From positions 108,364-172,363 of the forward strand of contig JADJVN010000047.1 of assembly GCA_016710585.1 (NCBI GenBank): DNA of 64,000 nucleotides, in the 5' to 3' direction. The first letter of the stretch is position 1, and the number at the start of each line of letters is the position of its first letter. Under the pieces are notes generated by a model. It was not told the DNA's origin. It made no database searches and worked only from the letters and a program-made list of their open reading frames with translations. Below, one piece after another: positions 1-8,900 of the stretch. The DNA is from Saprospiraceae bacterium (GTDB lineage: Bacteria; Bacteroidota; Bacteroidia; Chitinophagales; Saprospiraceae). The position numbers and the translations under genes are program-made.

Positions 1-1434
1 AATATCTGCCAATTTTCCTGGATTCAAAGTATAAGACGAATTATTAGATACAAGGATACAGGGAACTGGATTTTTTGTATGGGCAGTATTTGGACTTCCA
101 TCTTCATTGATCATATAGTCTGCATTCCCATGATCCGCTAAAATTACAATCCTATAGTCATGACTGAGCAATAAAGGAATCAATCGTGACAAGCAATCAT
201 CCACTGTTTCAGCAGCCTTGATCGCTGCAGAAAAAACACCAGTGTGGCCTACCATATCAGTATTGGCAAAATTCAAACAAATGAAATCATCCCATTTCTT
301 ACCCACTCTGTCGATCAATGCATTAGTTATATTTATTGCACTCATTTCTGGTTGTAAATCATAAGTCGCTACTTTGGGTGATGGAATCAAAATTCGTTCT
401 TCTCCAGTGAATGGTTTCTCCCGTCCTCCAGAAAAGAAAAAACTAACATGTGGATATTTCTCTGTTTCTGCAATGCGGAGTTGGCTTCCGCCATACATCG
501 ATACCACTTCACCAATACTCATGGCGATATCATTTTTTTCAAAAACAATGTTTATATTTTGAAATTTTTCATCATATTTTGTCATGGTGAAATAATCCAA
601 TGTCAAGGGCTTCATTGAAAAAGCATCATTTCTGGATTGACTCAAAACTTCTGTGATTTCTCTCAGTCTATCGGTGCGAAAATTATAACAAAATACTGCA
701 TCACCATCTTTAATAAGACCATCCTTTTTATCACCGATTTTACAGGCTCTGATGAATTCATCGGTAATATTCCTATCATAATTTTTTTGGACTGCATCAC
801 TAGCCTTTGTAAACAATTCACCTTCACCATCACAAAATAAATGGTAGGCCTCAGCTATGCGATCCCATCTTTTATCGCGATCCATAGCATAGTATCTTCC
901 GATAAGACTGGCTATTCTAATCTTTGGATCTTTGATTTCCTTTTCAATCTGCTCAACAAACTGCAAGCCAGACTTTGGATCAGTATCTCTTCCATCTGTG
1001 ATGACATGGATCCATATCCTTTTAGTTGGAATATTAGAAAAAAACCGAATAATATAAATCAAATGGTCAATATGTGAATGTACACCCCCATCAGAGACCA
1101 ATCCTATTAAATGTAGATCTTTGGTTTTTGCCGATTCAGCCATTTTTAGTATGGTAGGCATATGCTGGAAGCTGTGGTCATGCATTGACTTTGATACCCA
1201 GGCTAGATCTTGATAAACAATCCTTCCTGCACCAAGATTGAGATGTCCGACTTCTGAATTTCCCATTTGACCTTCAGGCAATCCTACTGATTCTCCGAAA
1301 GTTAAGAGTGTGGAATGTGGATATTTAGCCCATAATTGATCAAAATAAGGTGTTTTAGCTTGTAGTATAGCATCAGCATGTGGAATTTTACCGATTCCCC
1401 AACCATCAAGGATAAAAAGCGCTGTTTTATTCAT
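1..1434 (-). CDS. gpmI: 2,3-bisphosphoglycerate-independent phosphoglycerate mutase, C-terminus cut by window edge
   Basis: Cofactor-independent phosphoglycerate mutase interconverts 3- and 2-phosphoglycerate in glycolysis/gluconeogenesis, in the cytosol, using two Mn ions and a phosphoserine. I read the minus strand from the ATG at 1434; the frame stays open to position 1, giving 478 codons. The N-terminus has ILDGWG followed by MGNSEVGHLNLGAGR, the family signature holding the catalytic serine. Further on are SDGGVHSH and TDGRDT, then FFSGGREKPF, and near the cut end DHGNADYM, a metal-binding motif. The family is usually about 505-515 residues, so roughly 30 C-terminal residues lie outside the window. 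Plus-strand ORFs inside it are shadows. The family is certain; only the end is missing. Confidence 0.95.
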   Translation of the reverse strand, partial: MNKTALFILDGWGIGKIPHADAILQAKTPYFDQLWAKYPHSTLLTFGESVGLPEGQMGNSEVGHLNLGAGRIVYQDLAWVSKSMHDHSFQHMPTILKMAESAKTKDLHLIGLVSDGGVHSHIDHLIYIIRFFSNIPTKRIWIHVITDGRDTDPKSGLQFVEQIEKEIKDPKIRIASLIGRYYAMDRDKRWDRIAEAYHLFCDGEGELFTKASDAVQKNYDRNITDEFIRACKIGDKKDGLIKDGDAVFCYNFRTDRLREITEVLSQSRNDAFSMKPLTLDYFTMTKYDEKFQNINIVFEKNDIAMSIGEVVSMYGGSQLRIAETEKYPHVSFFFSGGREKPFTGEERILIPSPKVATYDLQPEMSAINITNALIDRVGKKWDDFICLNFANTDMVGHTGVFSAAIKAAETVDDCLSRLIPLLLSHDYRIVILADHGNADYMINEDGSPNTAHTKNPVPCILVSNNSSYTLNPGKLADI

Positions 1435-1539
1435 TACTTAAAAAAAACGACAATCAATATATTAAAGTTTTTGAATTATTCGTTTATTTAACATAATTTT
1501 AGCCCCTGAACAGAACGAATTTTACCATTTCAATTGTTA

Positions 1540-1950
1540 ATGTTCAAAATCAAGCTAATGAAATCAATCATTTCAGTATTTTTTAGTTTATTTTCAATAA
1601 TTGCTATAGCTCAGCAAAAAAATCATGCAGCCTTTGATGCCCTTTCTAAAGCTGATATGACCACATTATCTTCTTATCTGGATGATAATGTTGAATTGTG
1701 TTTCAACGAAAATGTAAATTTTCTAGATAAAGAAGCTGCAATCAAAGAATTAAAGTCGTTCTTGGACAAGAATCCAGCTAAATCTTTGACTCCGATGCAT
1801 AATGGAGCCTCAAAAGATAAAGGTTCTCACTTCTATATCGGTCAATTTAATAGTACAAATGGGAAAAGTTATCGCGTATTCTTATATACGGAACTTATCG
1901 CTGGAAAAGCGATCATAAAAGAACTGCGAATCAATAAAGAAGATAAATAA
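1540..1950 (+). CDS. DUF4783 family secreted protein
   Basis: A small exported protein of about 136 residues. It has an N-terminal signal peptide (hydrophobic FFSLFSIIAIA ending at AQQ) and one compact domain resembling the Bacteroidota DUF4783 / NTF2-like fold (KADMTTLSSYLDDNVEL near the start, YRVFLYTEL near the end). The function is unknown. ATG codons at 1540 and 1558 are both possible; 1558 would give the more typical start MKSIISVFF. A near-consensus promoter element (TAATTTTA, 1494-1501) lies upstream. It is transcribed divergently from gpmI and appears monocistronic. The family assignment is from recall of the sequence pattern and is moderately sure. Confidence 0.75.
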   Translation: MFKIKLMKSIISVFFSLFSIIAIAQQKNHAAFDALSKADMTTLSSYLDDNVELCFNENVNFLDKEAAIKELKSFLDKNPAKSLTPMHNGASKDKGSHFYIGQFNSTNGKSYRVFLYTELIAGKAIIKELRINKEDK

Positions 1951-2297
1951 TAATTTTAAATTTTTTAAACACTCCAATCTCGGGTAAAAAATTGGGCTTA
2001 AAGGGAGCTAGGCTTTTGGATGTAACATCACCAGCGATTTATTAATATCAAAAACCTTATAGTAAAGTTTGCTATTTGACAGACTTGATTTGATTGAGTT
2101 TTTAATCAAATTTTGATGAATTAGCCCTTAAAAATTAATCTGATTTTAATCTTAATGAAAGCAATTTTTGAATCGATAAAAACATACGAATACTGAAATT
2201 TACAATTAACATATAGTTTGCATAAAGCCTTGATTTGCATGGTTTTTTGCAATTCACATATTTTTTTTAAGTTATTAGCGATTTTATGGAATTTTTT
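1951..2297. other. intergenic region, no gene seen
   Basis: AT-rich spacer between the DUF4783 gene and tRNA-Gln. It holds one weak hairpin (TTTGATT at 2089-2095 pairing with AATCAAA at 2104-2110, followed by TTTTG) that could be a distant terminator. A minus-strand ORF at 2121-2345 runs through the tRNA and has no family-like features, so it is not accepted as a gene. Confidence 0.6.
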
Positions 2298-2305
2298 TAT
2301 CTTTG
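2298..2305 (+). promoter_or_regulatory. TAnnTTTG promoter element for tRNA-Gln
   Basis: TATCTTTG matches the Bacteroidota -7 element exactly and sits 16 bases before the first tRNA base. No clear -33 TTG is present at the expected distance. Confidence 0.65.
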
Positions 2306-2321
2306 CGTTCCATTTAGGAAT

Positions 2322-2392
2322 TGACTCATGGTGTAAAGGTAGCACTACAGATTTTGATTCTGTCTGTTAAGGTTCGAATCCTTATGAGTCAA
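2322..2392 (+). tRNA. tRNA-Gln (anticodon TTG)
   Basis: A 71-base cloverleaf. The acceptor arms TGACTCA (2322-2328) and TGAGTCA (2385-2391) pair perfectly. The anticodon stem ACAGA/TCTGT encloses the loop TTTTGAT, giving anticodon TTG, which reads CAA for glutamine. The T arm TAAGG-TTCGAAT-CCTTA is canonical, and the discriminator base is A. CCA is not encoded. The gene is single, not in a tRNA cluster, with its own promoter element and a strong terminator right after it. Confidence 0.95.
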
Positions 2393-2393
2393 C

Positions 2394-2421
2394 AAAAAAG
2401 GCTGGTTCACCCAGCCTTTTT
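2394..2421 (+). terminator. rho-independent terminator after tRNA-Gln
   Basis: GGCTGG (2400-2405), loop TTCAC, CCAGCC (2411-2416), flanked by an A tract before and a T tract after that extend the stem. It starts two bases after the tRNA and can act in both directions. Confidence 0.85.
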
Positions 2422-2462
2422 ATTTTAACTTTGGTTTGAATTTATATTTTAAATAATTAGTC

Positions 2463-3434
2463 ATGTCAATCCACAGAATTATTTTCCTTTTCATTGTGAT
2501 TTTATTTTCTAATTCATGTAAAAAAACTTTGCACATAGATAGCCCAAATTTTGATAAGACTGCTGCTTATACGAATGTGAGACAGCAAGTTAATTTTGGT
2601 CCTAGAGTGCCTGGATCAGATGGTCATCTTGCATGTAAAGATTGGTTAGTTTCACAATTCAAATCTGCTGGTGCTGAAGTGATTGAACAGGGCTTTACGG
2701 CAAACACTTTTGATGGCAAATCTTTACCTGCTTTCAATATCATTGCAAGTTTTAATAAAAGCTCAAAATATAGAATCGTTTTAGCCGCACATTGGGATAC
2801 AAGACCATTCTCTGACTATGATCCAGATACGTCCTTCTACCATAAGCCAATTCTTGGCGCAGATGATGGCGCAAGTGGAGTGGCAGTATTGTTAGAAGTG
2901 GCAAAAGCAATTCAATCTAAACCCTTGAAAAAATATGGTGTAGACATCGTACTTTTTGATGCAGAAGATTACGGCAATGACAAGGATAATACAGAGAGAA
3001 GTATCTATACTTGGTGTCTAGGCGCTCAGCATTGGTCTAAAAATCCTCATATACCTGGATATAAAGCTGATTATGGTGTTTTATTAGATATGGTGGGAGC
3101 GAAAGATGCGAGATTCACTAAAGAAGCAGTTTCCATGCAATATGCTCCAAAAGTAGTGGAAAAGGTGTGGACCATCGCTAAGGCTGAGGGATTTTCAAAT
3201 TTCTTTTCAGATGAACTCACAGGTGGATTGACAGATGATCATAGTTTTGTCAATGCGATTGCTAATATTCCAATGATTGATATCATCAATAGACCTGCTA
3301 CAACAAAAACAGGTTTCCCCCATCATTGGCATACTCAGAAAGATGACCTCAATGCAATTGAACCACTTACACTTCATGCAGTTGGAACTGTTATAATAAA
3401 ACTATTATATCTTGAAGATGTGGATAAGATTTAA
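2463..3434 (+). CDS. glutaminyl-peptide cyclotransferase-like M28 family lipoprotein
   Basis: A zinc-dependent M28-fold enzyme of the glutaminyl cyclase type, which forms N-terminal pyroglutamate on peptides; aminopeptidase activity is the alternative. The 323-residue product starts with a lipoprotein signal peptide (lipobox FSNSC, Cys near residue 19), so it should be anchored in the envelope. The core begins with NFGPRVPGSDGH. The expected zinc and catalytic motifs follow in order: AAHWDTRP, GADDGASGVAVLLE, LFDAEDYG, a DDHSFVNAIANIP segment, and HHWHTQKDDLNAI near the C-terminus. This layout fits QC better than a generic aminopeptidase. It stands alone between tRNA-Gln and nadB. Substrate is unknown. 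Confidence 0.85.
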   Translation: MSIHRIIFLFIVILFSNSCKKTLHIDSPNFDKTAAYTNVRQQVNFGPRVPGSDGHLACKDWLVSQFKSAGAEVIEQGFTANTFDGKSLPAFNIIASFNKSSKYRIVLAAHWDTRPFSDYDPDTSFYHKPILGADDGASGVAVLLEVAKAIQSKPLKKYGVDIVLFDAEDYGNDKDNTERSIYTWCLGAQHWSKNPHIPGYKADYGVLLDMVGAKDARFTKEAVSMQYAPKVVEKVWTIAKAEGFSNFFSDELTGGLTDDHSFVNAIANIPMIDIINRPATTKTGFPHHWHTQKDDLNAIEPLTLHAVGTVIIKLLYLEDVDKI

Positions 3435-3455
3435 CAAAATTGATCTTATGTGTAT

Positions 3456-3463
3456 TATGTTTG
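3456..3463 (+). promoter_or_regulatory. TAnnTTTG promoter element for nadB
   Basis: TATGTTTG, an exact match to the Bacteroidota -7 element, 21 bases before the GTG start of nadB. It supports that non-ATG start. Confidence 0.55.
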
Positions 3464-3484
3464 TATCATTAAATATTTAAGCTC

Positions 3485-5089
3485 GTGTACAAATCTGATG
3501 TTTTGATTATTGGTTCAGGAATAGCAGGATTAACGACTGCCATTCAATTATCCATGATCAATCCCAAACTTAAGATCACTATCGTCAGTAAAACAAAAAC
3601 GGATGAGTGTAATACTAAATATGCCCAAGGTGGGATTTCAGCTGTATGGAATCATAATATAGATGATTTTTCAAAACATATTGCAGACACACTCGATGCA
3701 GGTGATGACCTCTGCAATCCAAATATTGTTAAAATTGTCGTTGAGGAAGGTCCAAAAAGAGTCCAAGAATTAATAGATTGGGGAACTCAATTTGATAAAG
3801 ATAATGATGAGTCTAAATATGATCTCGCTAGAGAAGGCGGACATTCAGAAAATAGAATTCTCCACTATAGAGATCTCACGGGTGCAGAGATAGAGCGCGC
3901 TTTAATAGAGAAAGTAAAATCGTATTCCAATGTCACCATATTGGAGCATTATTTTGCTATTGATTTGTTGACTCAACATCATTTAGGCTATAATGTGACG
4001 CGCATCATGCCAGATATCGAATGTTATGGAGCCTATCTTCTTGATCTCAAATCCCTAGATGTAGAGACACATTTGGCAAAACTTACTGTCTTGGCAACAG
4101 GAGGAGCTGGTCAGATTTACAGAGCAACGACGAATCCTATCGTTGCCACAGGAGATGGAATAGCCATGATGTACCGTGCAAAAGGATGGGTGGAGAATAT
4201 GGAGTTTGTACAATTTCATCCCACATCATTATATAATTTGGCTGGTGAAAATCCTTCGTTTCTTATATCAGAAGCAGTGCGTGGTTTTGGTGGTATATTA
4301 AAGTCCAAAGATGGTCAAGAATTCATGCATAAATATGATGAAAGGCTATCCTTAGCTCCAAGAGATATCGTAGCAAGAGCAATAGATAGTGAACTTAAAG
4401 CTAGAGGAGATGAATATGTTTGTCTGGATTGCAGACATCTTGACCAAACAGAATTTATAAAACATTTTCCTACGATTTATAAAAAGTGCAAGAGTGTCGG
4501 TATAGATCCCTTTGTACAGATGATCCCTGTAGTCCCAGCATGTCATTATCTATGTGGAGGTATCAAAGTAAATGAACATGGACAGACTAGCATCCATCGA
4601 TTATATGCTGGAGGTGAATGTACATCCACCGGATTGCATGGCGCCAATAGACTTGCTTCCAATTCATTACTGGAAGGCGCTGTTTTTGGAGAACGAATTG
4701 CTAAACATATAGGCAATCAAATAGATCAAGTTCAATATAATGAATTAATTCCAGAGTGGAATACTTTTGGAACAACTGAGCCAAAAGAAATGGTCCTCAT
4801 TACTCAAAGCATCAAAGAGCTAAAGGATATCATGAGCTATTATGTCGGTATCGTGCGAAGCAATGAACGTCTTAAAAGAGCTTTGGATAGAATGCATTTA
4901 TTATATACCGAAACTGAAGAATTATACAATCGTACCGTATTATCTCCACAGTTATGTGAATTGCGCAATCTCATCACCATTGGCTATCTCGTCACAAGAT
5001 CAGCTTCAATGAGAAAAGAAAGTAGAGGTTTACATTATACGACCGATTATCCAGAGAAAAGTAAATATAAACAAAATACGCTTTTATAA
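3485..5089 (+). CDS. nadB: L-aspartate oxidase
   Basis: FAD-dependent oxidation of L-aspartate to iminoaspartate, the first step of de novo NAD synthesis, in the cytosol. The product has 534 residues, the usual length. Near the N-terminus is the dinucleotide-binding motif IIGSGIAGLTTAI, then KYAQGGISAVW and the active-site segment REGGHSENRILH. VQFHPTSLY lies mid-protein. The FAD-binding TGLHGANRLASNSLLEG near residue 380 separates NadB from succinate dehydrogenase. A C-terminal helical domain follows (LRNLITIGYLVTRSA). The start is GTG; no ATG fits upstream. nadA and nadC are not adjacent, so the pathway is dispersed. Confidence 0.95.
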   Translation: MYKSDVLIIGSGIAGLTTAIQLSMINPKLKITIVSKTKTDECNTKYAQGGISAVWNHNIDDFSKHIADTLDAGDDLCNPNIVKIVVEEGPKRVQELIDWGTQFDKDNDESKYDLAREGGHSENRILHYRDLTGAEIERALIEKVKSYSNVTILEHYFAIDLLTQHHLGYNVTRIMPDIECYGAYLLDLKSLDVETHLAKLTVLATGGAGQIYRATTNPIVATGDGIAMMYRAKGWVENMEFVQFHPTSLYNLAGENPSFLISEAVRGFGGILKSKDGQEFMHKYDERLSLAPRDIVARAIDSELKARGDEYVCLDCRHLDQTEFIKHFPTIYKKCKSVGIDPFVQMIPVVPACHYLCGGIKVNEHGQTSIHRLYAGGECTSTGLHGANRLASNSLLEGAVFGERIAKHIGNQIDQVQYNELIPEWNTFGTTEPKEMVLITQSIKELKDIMSYYVGIVRSNERLKRALDRMHLLYTETEELYNRTVLSPQLCELRNLITIGYLVTRSASMRKESRGLHYTTDYPEKSKYKQNTLL

Positions 5090-5137
5090 TATTGGTATGA
5101 AACTGGAATCAAATTTTTCTCAATCAAATTTTAGTTT

Positions 5138-6196
5138 GTGAATGTATTGATTGCGCCTCAACATTGGGGACTGGGTCATATCACACGATCTATTCCAGTC
5201 ATTCGCTATTTTATTGATCGAGGAGATAAAGTGACACTGGCTTGTTCTGGTGCTGGAATTGAATTATTAAATAAAGAATTTCCACAAATCGAATGCCTTA
5301 GTCTCATTGATTATGGAGTAAAATATCCAAGCAAAAATATGGTGGCAAATATGGCTCTATATTTATTCAATATTCATAGAGCAATAATTGTGGAGCATTT
5401 TCAAATAAAAAAAATCTGCAAAGAAAAACAAATTGATCTTGTGGTCTCTGATGCAAGACTTGGCGCTACCCAGATAGGTATTAAATCGATTATAATCACC
5501 CATCATCTACATTTTCCAATAGGGAATAAATTATTTGAATTTGTATCTGCTCTATGGGTTGATTTTTTCTACAAAAGATTTGATGAAATGTGGGTTCCAG
5601 ACCTTGATGGGGAGAACAATCTAGCTGGTGATCTGGCACATCAATACAAATGGTCTAAGAAATATTATATAGGAGCTATATCGAGATTTGAGAAATTGAA
5701 TCTACCAAAGCAATATGACATTGCTATCATCCTCTCTGGGCCTGAGCCACAGCGTAGCTACTTGGAAGCGATTTTGTTGAATCAATTGAGTAAATGGCAG
5801 GATAAAAATATAATACTCGTGAGAGGAATTAATCAAGTGTGGGACAAAGAGAAATTATCCAATTTAGATATCATCACCCTTGCCAACTCTAAGCAATTAA
5901 ATGAAGTTATCTGTGCTTCTGATTTTATTATTTGCAGAAGTGGATATACCAGTCTTTTAGATCTGTATAAATTAGAGAAAAAAGCCTTGCTCATTCCCAC
6001 GCCCGGACAGCCAGAACAAATCTACTTGGCAGAAGAATTAATGAAGAAAAAACTTTTTTATACAGTACAACAAGATAATATTGATTTAGAAAAAGATATT
6101 CCTCTAGCATTGCAATATTCAGCTTACCAACACCAATCCGAAAAGGAAACTTTGAAACAAATTCTTGATAGGAGGTTAGCTAATATAACACAGTAG
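5138..6196 (+). CDS. GT28-like (MurG-fold) glycosyltransferase
   Basis: A 352-residue glycosyltransferase of GT-B fold. The N-terminus (IAPQHWGLGHITRSIPVIRYF) has the glycine-rich loop and the GHxxR pattern seen in MurG/UGT-type enzymes. The C-terminal half carries CRSGYTSLLDLYKLEKKALL and PTPGQPEQIYLAEEL, the nucleotide-sugar binding segment of GT28 C-terminal domains. No signal peptide or membrane segment is visible, so it probably acts at the cytoplasmic face on a lipid or polysaccharide precursor. It is not MurG itself: it is not in a murein cluster and the termini differ. The start is GTG, 48 bases after nadB, and the two could be cotranscribed. Donor and acceptor cannot be told. Confidence 0.75.
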   Translation: MNVLIAPQHWGLGHITRSIPVIRYFIDRGDKVTLACSGAGIELLNKEFPQIECLSLIDYGVKYPSKNMVANMALYLFNIHRAIIVEHFQIKKICKEKQIDLVVSDARLGATQIGIKSIIITHHLHFPIGNKLFEFVSALWVDFFYKRFDEMWVPDLDGENNLAGDLAHQYKWSKKYYIGAISRFEKLNLPKQYDIAIILSGPEPQRSYLEAILLNQLSKWQDKNIILVRGINQVWDKEKLSNLDIITLANSKQLNEVICASDFIICRSGYTSLLDLYKLEKKALLIPTPGQPEQIYLAEELMKKKLFYTVQQDNIDLEKDIPLALQYSAYQHQSEKETLKQILDRRLANITQ

Positions 6197-6234
6197 TTTG
6201 TTTCTTTCGGCAAAAATTGGAATCTTTTTAGACC

Positions 6235-6242
6235 TAATTTTG
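6235..6242 (+). promoter_or_regulatory. TAnnTTTG promoter element
   Basis: TAATTTTG, an exact -7 element match, 17 bases before the ATG of the coiled-coil protein at 6260. Confidence 0.55.
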
Positions 6243-6259
6243 TTATAGCTAAAATCAAA

Positions 6260-6937
6260 ATGAATAATATGAACAAGATTGCTTATTACACACTTTTTGT
6301 GTTCACATGTTTAACCACTTGCTTATCTGCTCAAACTCAAGAGGTAAAACAACAGATGAGTCTGGGAATCCAAAACGGAATCTCGGTGAACATTCCTGAT
6401 GCTGATGCTAAATTTATAGACAAAATTTGGAAGAAATATACAAAAGATTACGGCAAGCTTTCCAAAAATAAAAAGGCAGAAGAAGAATATATTGAAGCCG
6501 CTGTGATCCAAACCATCAATGGCAAGAGCCCTATGAATATTTACACCACAACTGAAAAAAATCAAATCGTTGCTTTTTTTGACAATGGTACTGGCTTTTT
6601 GAACTCTAAAGATTATGCTAAGGAATTTCAATCTGCTTCTGAATTCATGAAGGAATTTGGAAATGAAGTTACTCGAGAGTTAATCCGCATAGAATTGGAA
6701 AAAGAAGAAGATATCCTCAAAAAAAATAATAAAGAATACGAGAAACTAAAGAAAGAGAATATTGACTTACACAAAGACATTGAGAATTATAAACAAAAAA
6801 TCAAAAAAGCTGAGGCTGATATAGTGACCAATGATAAAGACCAAGAAAGATCAAAAGCTGCTATCGAAGCACAAACAAAAATAGTAGAAACAGTCCAAAC
6901 TAAACTGAATAATGTAGGAAAAGAAATGAAGAAGTAA
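6260..6937 (+). CDS. secreted coiled-coil protein of unknown function
   Basis: 225 residues, lysine- and glutamate-rich. It has a signal peptide (TLFVFTCLTTCLSAQ) and a small domain of about 100 residues. That is followed by a long heptad-like coiled coil from about residue 140 to the end (for example KKENIDLHKDIENYKQKI). The soluble part contains IEAAVIQTINGKSPMNIYTT, which I do not recognise. A second ATG nine bases downstream is an alternative start. A strong inverted repeat follows about 75 bases after the stop. It is likely a periplasmic structural or adaptor protein, by inference from the coiled coil only. Confidence 0.7.
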   Translation: MNNMNKIAYYTLFVFTCLTTCLSAQTQEVKQQMSLGIQNGISVNIPDADAKFIDKIWKKYTKDYGKLSKNKKAEEEYIEAAVIQTINGKSPMNIYTTTEKNQIVAFFDNGTGFLNSKDYAKEFQSASEFMKEFGNEVTRELIRIELEKEEDILKKNNKEYEKLKKENIDLHKDIENYKQKIKKAEADIVTNDKDQERSKAAIEAQTKIVETVQTKLNNVGKEMKK

Positions 6938-7010
6938 GCTTATAGCACTTCTTCCATTTTTTTGAGAACCAACCATCTTTAAAATTCAATTATAGAATAT
7001 AATATTTTAG

Positions 7011-7045
7011 TCTGCAAGCTTTGACCAAGACACAAAGCTTGCAGA
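7011..7045. terminator. perfect 13-bp inverted repeat, probable terminator
   Basis: TCTGCAAGCTTTG (7011-7023), a 9-base loop, and CAAAGCTTGCAGA (7033-7045). The following bases are only moderately T-rich, so it may be a terminator of the coiled-coil gene or a stable RNA/DNA hairpin of another kind. Confidence 0.5.
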
Positions 7046-7298
7046 TTTGTGTCTTTATCAAGAGTTAATACATTAAATAAAATTATATTTAAGTTTTTAT
7101 AAACATTGTTTTTTCAAAGTTGGGAGCGCAAATTGATGGAATATTTATTTTCTCTATTTTGAATATCAATGATCAACATCATCATATATTAAAATAAATG
7201 CTAATAATTGCTTGAAGCTCAAAGGCATTTTAATTTTCAATTTTTATATTAAATTAAAATATAATATGTACCTTTGGTGCAAATAAAGTAGAAAAGGA

Positions 7299-7339
7299 TT
7301 TTCCACAAGTTTTTCCACACTCATGGATTGTTTTCCACA
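7299..7339 (+). promoter_or_regulatory. cluster of three DnaA-box-like 9-mers
   Basis: TTTTCCACA occurs three times in the same orientation at 7299-7307, 7311-7319 and 7331-7339. It differs by one base from the DnaA-box consensus TTATCCACA. The cluster lies between a very AT-rich stretch and the dnaB promoter element at 7373. The copies are seen directly; DnaA binding is inference. Confidence 0.55.
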
Positions 7340-7372
7340 ATTTCTACGTTTTATATTAAAAAAGGTTTAATA

Positions 7373-7380
7373 TAATTTTG
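7373..7380 (+). promoter_or_regulatory. TAnnTTTG promoter element for dnaB
   Basis: TAATTTTG, an exact -7 element match, 20 bases before the dnaB ATG and just downstream of the DnaA-box-like cluster. Confidence 0.6.
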
Positions 7381-7400
7381 ACCCCTCAACTCGAATTTAC

Positions 7401-8900
7401 ATGAGCGAAATTGTCCGTAATCCTGATAAAGCCTTTGGGCTAGCCAATAGAAGAAATGAGCTAGACTCAAGCAATGTTCCCTATGATAGATTGCAACCAC
7501 AAGCTACAGACTTGGAAGAATCCGTTTTAGGTGCTATCATGTTGGATAAAGATGCGCTACCTGTAGTATTGGACATCTTAAGATCTGAATCCTTTTATAA
7601 ACCAGTCCATCAGAAAATTTATAGTGCGATGTTGAGATTATTCGAAACATCCAAGCCTATTGACATCCTTACCGTCACTGAAGAGCTGCGCAAGGAAAAA
7701 GAGTTAGAAACCATTGGAGGGGTTGCCTATATCCTTGAATTGTCAAATAAGGTGAGCTCTTCTGCCAATATAGAATACCACGCACGTATCGTCGCTCAAA
7801 AGTATATCCAAAGAGAGTTAATCCGCGTATCTACAAGCGTCATCAAAGAAGCATTTGAAGATGAAAAAGACATCTTTGACATGCTTGATACTGCAGAGCA
7901 AGGATTATATGAGATCACTGACAAAAACTTAAGGAGAGGCTATCAGACAGTGGGAATGATCGCAAGAAAGAGTCTCCAACAATTAGAGACGATGGCTAAT
8001 AGTAAAGATGGTGTCGTAGGAATTCCTTCAGGATTTCCAGATCTCGATAAAATGACTTCAGGCTGGCAAAAATCCAACTTAATCATCATTGCTGCAAGAC
8101 CTGGTATGGGAAAGACCTCATTCACCCTAGCATTGGCCAGAAATGCATCTATGGATTATGAAAAACCTGTTGCTCTCTTCTCATTGGAGATGAATAATAT
8201 CGAATTGGTCAACAGATTGATCTCCATGGAAGCAGAAGTAGAGGGTGGAAAAATGCGAAGTGCAAAACTCGAGGATGACGAATGGGACAAAGTAAATAAA
8301 GCCATTGAAAAACTTAGCGATACGCCTTTTTTCATTGATGACACACCTTCATTAAATGTGTTCGAACTTCGAGCTAAATGTAGAAGACTTCATCAACATC
8401 ATCACATCAGTATGGTCATCATCGATTATCTTCAATTAATGACCATCGGCGGCAGTGATAAAAAAGGAAGTCGTGAGCAGGAGATCTCTACGATATCAAG
8501 AGCACTTAAAGGACTAGCCAAAGAATTAAACATCCCAGTAATCGCATTATCTCAGCTCAATAGAGCAGGTGAGGTCAGTGGTTCCAAGCGTCCACAGCTC
8601 TCACATCTGAGAGAATCTGGAGCGATAGAGCAAGATGCGGATATGGTCTTGTTTATTTATAGACCTGACTATTATGAGATGGAAAATCAAATGGAAATGC
8701 CCAAAGGTTATACTGAATTGATCATTGCAAAACACAGAAATGGAGCTACAGGAAGTGTCTTCCTACGCTTCAAAGATTCCTTCGCCAAATTCGTACCGCT
8801 CAACCAAGATTTCAATGCAGATCTTGGATTTGATTCACAGTCACAAATTCTCATCAAGCCATCCAAAATGAATGAAATCCAAGAAGATATCCCATTCTAA
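7401..8900 (+). CDS. dnaB: replicative DNA helicase DnaB
   Basis: Hexameric ATP-dependent 5'-3' helicase that unwinds DNA at the replication fork and binds primase. The 499-residue product begins with a basic leader, then the DnaB N-terminal domain (LEESVLGAIMLDKDALPVVL, about residues 35-135). The RecA-like ATPase domain follows: Walker A ARPGMGKTSF near residue 232, Walker B MVIIDYLQLM, and the motifs ALSQLNRAGEVSG and HLRESGAIEQDADMV. No intein is present in the Walker A region. The downstream pseudouridine synthase gene overlaps its last 29 bases. The upstream region carries three DnaA-box-like sites. Confidence 0.97.
   Translation: MSEIVRNPDKAFGLANRRNELDSSNVPYDRLQPQATDLEESVLGAIMLDKDALPVVLDILRSESFYKPVHQKIYSAMLRLFETSKPIDILTVTEELRKEKELETIGGVAYILELSNKVSSSANIEYHARIVAQKYIQRELIRVSTSVIKEAFEDEKDIFDMLDTAEQGLYEITDKNLRRGYQTVGMIARKSLQQLETMANSKDGVVGIPSGFPDLDKMTSGWQKSNLIIIAARPGMGKTSFTLALARNASMDYEKPVALFSLEMNNIELVNRLISMEAEVEGGKMRSAKLEDDEWDKVNKAIEKLSDTPFFIDDTPSLNVFELRAKCRRLHQHHHISMVIIDYLQLMTIGGSDKKGSREQEISTISRALKGLAKELNIPVIALSQLNRAGEVSGSKRPQLSHLRESGAIEQDADMVLFIYRPDYYEMENQMEMPKGYTELIIAKHRNGATGSVFLRFKDSFAKFVPLNQDFNADLGFDSQSQILIKPSKMNEIQEDIPF

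Larger units (their letters stand above)
6938..7400. other. very AT-rich intergenic region before dnaB
   Basis: 463 bases without a gene. It holds a perfect 13-bp inverted repeat (7011-7045), then about 200 bases of extreme AT content. Three copies of TTTTCCACA (7299-7339) follow, and then the dnaB promoter. The order, an AT-rich unwinding-type stretch beside DnaA-box-like 9-mers, is what a replication origin or a DnaA-controlled promoter would show. Confidence 0.7.

Noticed and set aside
637..1077. Two plus-strand ORFs inside gpmI
   Set aside because: They are antisense shadows of a clear gpmI coding frame.
2121..2345. 74-codon minus-strand ORF
   Set aside because: It runs through tRNA-Gln and its promoter, with no start context or family features.
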